The notes under the pieces are model-generated. The model was given only the letters and a program-made list of their open reading frames with translations. It was not told the DNA's origin and ran no database searches. From an uncultured Christensenella sp. (GTDB lineage: Bacteria > Bacillota > Clostridia > Christensenellales > Borkfalkiaceae), in assembly GCA_910586345.1 (NCBI GenBank), contig CAJUHC010000001.1, forward strand, positions 47,229-111,228: 64,000 nt of DNA, read 5' to 3'. A program made the position numbers and the translations under genes. Below, piece by piece: positions 60,465 through 64,000 of this stretch (within the stretch, counting starts at the first letter, position 1; the number at the start of each line of letters is the position of its first letter).

Positions 60465-60493
60465 AGTATACTATTTATGTTAATCACAATCAA
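60465..60493 (-). promoter_or_regulatory. Promoter of the CBM-like lipoprotein
   Basis: Minus strand TTGATT, 17 bases, TATACT (AGTATA at 60465). It would give a leader of about 120 bases containing the three-way junction. Confidence 0.65.
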
Positions 60494-60591
60494 TATACTA
60501 TAATTCATTTTGTTATAATTTTATACTAAATTTATTTTAGTTCACACTTTATATTAAAAACGCAATACGGTATTTTACGTAATGCAATGAA

Positions 60592-60624
60592 AATTCCCCC
60601 GACGGCTGAGCCGTCGGGGGAATT
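60592..60624 (-). terminator. Terminator of the second permuted GH3
   Basis: AATTCCCCCGACGGC and GCCGTCGGGGGAATT form a 15-bp stem around 3 bases, followed by TTTTC on the minus strand. Confidence 0.9.
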
Positions 60625-60654
60625 GATTTACAACATCAAAATTCTGTCATTAAA

Positions 60655-63600
60655 TTAGTTTTCGGGTTCTTCGGGAGGAGTATTCTCAACGGGAGTTTCT
60701 TCGGGAGCCGGAGTGCCGTTTGCAGAAGCCTTCTTTCCCTTAAACAACTGTGCGATTTGTGCAGGTGATACGAATATGAACAATACGCAGGTTGCGAATC
60801 CGAGGACGAGGAGTATATCTAATATTACCCACATAGCGACGAACAACGGCGAGTACGAAGCAGTTCCTACGAGAGGTTTATCGATATTTACCTGATAAGG
60901 GTCGTTAGCGTCCGGATTGAGCTGATACGTCCGCGCCGTCATATAGCAGTCTACGTAAGTATAGAGAATGTTCTTCGCAGACTGACGCGCACAGTAAGCT
61001 TCAGCTCTGTTATTGAAATTGATATTCGTTCCGCTCTGACCGAGCCACAAATCGTTACCGCCTAAAATACCGCGGATTTTATCCATATAGCCGTTTTCCC
61101 AGTCGGTAATCATACTTCCGCGGAAGCCCCATTCATTGCGGAGTATCTGCGTTGATAAAGCATAGTTACTGCCTGCCCAAGTGGCGCCAACCGCGCTGAA
61201 ACCGCTCATAACAGCGTTCGCTCCGCCTTCTTTAACCGCTATTTCGAAAGGTTTAAGATAGATTTCGCGCAACGTCTGTTCCGTAAGCCAGGTATACCAG
61301 TTGCCGGAGTTCTGTCCGATATCCGCACAGGCGAAGTGTTTCATATAACAGGTAAGGTTGTTTTCTTTCGCGCCTCTGATGCACTCTGCGGTAAGTTTAC
61401 CGGAAAGCATCGCGTCTTCACTGTAATACTCGAAGTTACGTCCGTAATAAGGAGAACGGTGAATATTCAGACCGGGTCCGTACCAGCCGTGCACTCCCGT
61501 TTCGCCTCCGATAAAGCCCATAGCTTTACCCATATTGTAAGTGGACTGGGGATTCCAGCTACAACCGAGAATACCCTCTACAGGGAATACAACCCATTTA
61601 GGATTGGACTTGGTGCCGGAGCTGTTCTGGTTAAAACCTGCGGGACCGTCGTACTCGTTACAGAAAGGTTTACCAACGTTTGCCACCGCAACGGTCTGGA
61701 ACTTACCCAAACCGATTAAATCTTTAATTTCATTCTGAGTAAGCTGATTAAGGAAATCATCCCATTCGGGAGAATCGTATTTCCAAAGTTCTTCCATTAA
61801 ATCCGTGTTATAAACAAGATTGGAGGTCGAAGATTTGAGTTCGGCCAAGGTAGCTTTCTGACCGTTTTCTTTGGTCAAAAGATACATACCCGAGTCGACT
61901 CCGTATTCGATATTGCTTATGTCCGCATTATCCCAAGCCGTGGTTTTGAATTCCTTACTGGGGCTGGTGTTCGGAGCTTTGCAAACGAAAGTCGTTTCTT
62001 TCGGGAAATTCGCAAAATGATTAGCGCGGGAAAGATAATTTATACCGCCGTTGAACGCCGTCGAGCCGTCAATCGGGGTTCCGCTGTAAGCGGTATTGCC
62101 CGTGAACAAATTGCCTACGTCTGTACCTGTTTTGGGGTCTTTAGCAAACTTAACGCCGTCGCAGGATAATTCGAAAGTACTCGAAGCAGTTTTTTCAAAA
62201 TTCTCGTCATAACAAACCGCATCGGTGTGCGCATCGGTTCTCAGTTTGAGTACGTGAGCGCCCTTATCGAGCTCGTATCCGCAGAAATCGTTATTGTTTT
62301 TGTCGTAATCGTCGTACGAAGCGAGGTCGTAAGCAGTGAACTTCAACGTCATCAGCTGACTCGTTCCGGGGTCGAGAGTTGCGGTTTTAGCGAAAGCAAG
62401 CAAGTTGGTTTCGGCTTTTTCGATTCCGCCGTCAATATAAGGAGGGGTGTAATAAAGTTCGACTACGTCTTTTCCGGGATAATTGCCAACGTTCTTCACG
62501 CGCACTTTAACCTCGTATTCGCCCTTTTCGGTAAGTTTATTCGCGGAAGGCCATTCCTCTACCGTCCACCTGAAATCCGTATAAGAGAGTCCGTAACCGA
62601 AAGGATACTGAATAAGCCCGTCGTAACCTTTACCGTATTTTGTTTCTAAACCGTCGAAAAATCCTTCTGCGTCGGCGGTTTCATACCATTTATAACCTAC
62701 GTAAATTCCTTCCTGATAATAAAGAGACTTATCCGAATCGCGGGTAAGCAAAGACGACCAGGACGCGCTGTAAGATTTACCGTTTATAAGGTTATAATCG
62801 TAAGCGTAAGTATCCGCCGTCTTGCCGGAAGGATTTACTTTTACAACAGTCTTTGTACCGTCTTCATCCTCAACGGTCTTCTGCCCGTACAGCAAATTCG
62901 GTATAGCGCGCGCACCGGACTGTCCTACGGCACCGATATAAAGCGCCGCGTCAACGCCGTAATCTTCAAGGAAACCGAGTTCCATAGTATTGGTGGTGTT
63001 GAGAAGCACTATAACTTTACCGTCGGAGAACTTCTGAGTAACTTTTTCAATCATAGTTTTCTCGTTCGCCGTAAGTTCGAGCCAAGCTCCGTCACGGTAA
63101 TTATTCAAATCGAGAGTCTCACCAAAACCGCAGTTTTCACCGGTATTACGGCTGAGTACGATAATAGCAACATCGGAGTAATCCCTAGCCTGCGTCATAA
63201 GCGTATCGGTATAGAATTCCGCGCCGGGGTTCTGAATCGCCGCCATCGAAGCCGCAGCTTCCTGTCCGACGTGGTTTATATAAGTATTGGTCGAACCCGA
63301 TTCGGTCTCGTACTTAGCGTAAAGTTCTTTATTATAAGAATAGCCCGCATCCTCGAACGCTTCCGCAAGGGTTACACGGTTTTCTTCAAGTACGGGAGAG
63401 CCGCCGCTGCCGGTACCGCTGAGCAAAAAGCCTTTCGTAGTAGCGTTCCAACCGAACAGATTGACTTTCTTTTCAGTTTCTTTGTTGCTGTCAAGCGGCA
63501 ATGCCTTGTTTTCATTGCGCAACAGCACAGCGCTGTCTTCTACAAGCTGAGGTACTAAAGCGTCGCCCATTGCATAAGCTTCTTTACCCGCTTCCGAATC

Positions 63601-63738
63601 ATACTTATCGCCGCCGAAAAATTTATGCAGCGTAATCGAATTCGCGTCCAATACGATGTTACCCGCAATAAGAACGCCGATAAGCAGAACGGAAACTATA
63701 ATAAGTACTATCTGCTTGACGCCAAATTTGAAATTCAT
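60655..63738 (-). CDS. Membrane-anchored GH3 glycosidase with reversed domain order
   Basis: A 1027-residue paralogue of the enzyme at 53096-56290 with the same order: N-terminal helix (about 8-30), alpha/beta sandwich (EDSAVLLRNENKALPL), Fn3-like domain (VKNVGNYPGKDVVELYYT), TIM barrel (EYDGPAGFN, WYGPGLNIHRSPYYGRNFEY, YMKHFACADIGQN) with nucleophile Asp near 880 in SMITDWENG, a C-terminal helix, and an acidic Pro-rich tail. The KHF motif is closer to classical GH3 than in the paralogue. GGAGGAG precedes the ATG. It probably acts on beta-linked oligosaccharides outside the cell. Confidence 0.93.
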   Translation of the reverse strand: MNFKFGVKQIVLIIVSVLLIGVLIAGNIVLDANSITLHKFFGGDKYDSEAGKEAYAMGDALVPQLVEDSAVLLRNENKALPLDSNKETEKKVNLFGWNATTKGFLLSGTGSGGSPVLEENRVTLAEAFEDAGYSYNKELYAKYETESGSTNTYINHVGQEAAASMAAIQNPGAEFYTDTLMTQARDYSDVAIIVLSRNTGENCGFGETLDLNNYRDGAWLELTANEKTMIEKVTQKFSDGKVIVLLNTTNTMELGFLEDYGVDAALYIGAVGQSGARAIPNLLYGQKTVEDEDGTKTVVKVNPSGKTADTYAYDYNLINGKSYSASWSSLLTRDSDKSLYYQEGIYVGYKWYETADAEGFFDGLETKYGKGYDGLIQYPFGYGLSYTDFRWTVEEWPSANKLTEKGEYEVKVRVKNVGNYPGKDVVELYYTPPYIDGGIEKAETNLLAFAKTATLDPGTSQLMTLKFTAYDLASYDDYDKNNNDFCGYELDKGAHVLKLRTDAHTDAVCYDENFEKTASSTFELSCDGVKFAKDPKTGTDVGNLFTGNTAYSGTPIDGSTAFNGGINYLSRANHFANFPKETTFVCKAPNTSPSKEFKTTAWDNADISNIEYGVDSGMYLLTKENGQKATLAELKSSTSNLVYNTDLMEELWKYDSPEWDDFLNQLTQNEIKDLIGLGKFQTVAVANVGKPFCNEYDGPAGFNQNSSGTKSNPKWVVFPVEGILGCSWNPQSTYNMGKAMGFIGGETGVHGWYGPGLNIHRSPYYGRNFEYYSEDAMLSGKLTAECIRGAKENNLTCYMKHFACADIGQNSGNWYTWLTEQTLREIYLKPFEIAVKEGGANAVMSGFSAVGATWAGSNYALSTQILRNEWGFRGSMITDWENGYMDKIRGILGGNDLWLGQSGTNINFNNRAEAYCARQSAKNILYTYVDCYMTARTYQLNPDANDPYQVNIDKPLVGTASYSPLFVAMWVILDILLVLGFATCVLFIFVSPAQIAQLFKGKKASANGTPAPEETPVENTPPEEPEN

Positions 63739-63795
63739 TTATATTTCTCCTCCATTTTCGTTATTTCGACAAAATCGATAGACTTTACCAAGTTT

Positions 63796-63819
63796 TGTCA
63801 ATTTGGCACATACCAATTT
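63796..63819 (-). promoter_or_regulatory. Possible promoter -35 with overlapping operator
   Basis: Minus strand TTGACA (63796-63801) adjoins the imperfect palindrome TTGG-N6-CCAA within 63800-63819. No good -10 box at 17 bases, so the promoter call is weak. Confidence 0.4.
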
Positions 63820-63879
63820 ACCATATAAATAATAAAAAATCAAGTATTTTCGTAACTTGATTTTTTTTAATCGTAATCT

Positions 63880-64000
63880 GTAAGCGTTCCGCTTAACCGC
63901 GTATCTTAATCACTTTAATTATTACCCGCTTTTCCTCTCGTCAAACGTAAGCGTTCCGCTTAACCGCGTATCTTAATCACTTTAATTATTACCCGCTTTT
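63880..64000. repeat. Long direct repeat, 67-bp period, running off the window
   Basis: A 54-base sequence at 63880-63933 recurs exactly at 63947-64000, separated by 13 bases. Each copy contains the perfect inverted repeat TAAGCG-TTC-CGCTTA. Whether more copies follow is unknown because the window ends inside the second copy. Confidence 0.9.

Noticed and set aside
63880..64000. CRISPR array at the right edge
   Set aside because: Repeat of 54 bases and gap of 13 do not match CRISPR repeat and spacer sizes, and no cas gene is present.

Overview
The window looks like a chromosomal segment of an uncultured anaerobic, probably gut-associated, Clostridia-type Bacillota. Evidence: strong Shine-Dalgarno sites, canonical sigma-A promoters, many LxxC-type lipoproteins, typical Firmicutes families (YitT, GrpE-DnaK, HicBA, CotH, DUF5714) and no outer-membrane machinery. 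No rRNA or marker gene allows a finer placement.

Layout. 1-1.6 kb: dnaK (cut by the left edge) and grpE. 1.9-10.6 kb: redox and sulfur genes, namely a TlpA-like thioredoxin lipoprotein, a small lipoprotein, a DUF5714 protein, a membrane ferredoxin-thioredoxin fusion with a partner membrane protein, and a CyuA-type cysteine desulfidase. 10.6-31.4 kb: a minus-strand block for peptide use. It holds a GLUG-repeat lipoprotein, a 2412-residue surface subtilase with BspA-type leucine-rich repeats, a small lipoprotein, and OppA-B-C-D-F in which OppF is fused to an eight-helix membrane domain, followed by a small membrane protein. 31.8-33.4 kb: YitT and an SGNH hydrolase. 33.5-34.9 kb: a tRNA-Ser(GCU) gene broken in its anticodon loop by about 1.24 kb that carries an intact tRNA-Ser(GCU), hicAB and integrase-arm-like repeats but no integrase. 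35.0-36.5 kb: two DUF11-type proteins, the second ending in a tail with 14 cysteines. 36.7-46.2 kb: GH18, lipase-like, Glf, ROK kinase, GT2, tyrosine phosphatase, GtrA-like and GH3 genes. 46.3-52.7 kb: a GH5, TetR, CotH-kinase and beta-helix operon with a palindrome inside its promoter. 53-63.7 kb: two membrane-anchored GH3 enzymes with reversed domain order, a decayed IS200/IS605 copy, and a carbohydrate-binding-like lipoprotein with a structured leader. The right edge holds the start of a 67-bp-period repeat.

Inferred biology. The surface subtilase would feed peptides to the adjacent Opp importer. GH3, GH5, GH18 and beta-helix proteins would process glycans at the surface, and Glf, GT2, ROK kinase and the GtrA-like protein point to glycan building or recycling. 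The thioredoxin lipoprotein and the membrane ferredoxin-thioredoxin protein could pass electrons to exported proteins. Regulation is unusually readable: two promoters sit so close to the start codon that the mRNAs should be leaderless (cyuA, yitT), one palindrome sits between -35 and -10 (GH5-TetR), one overlaps a -35 (hicAB), terminator-like hairpins lie just before two ribosome-binding sites (DUF11, GH3), and one leader folds as a three-way junction.
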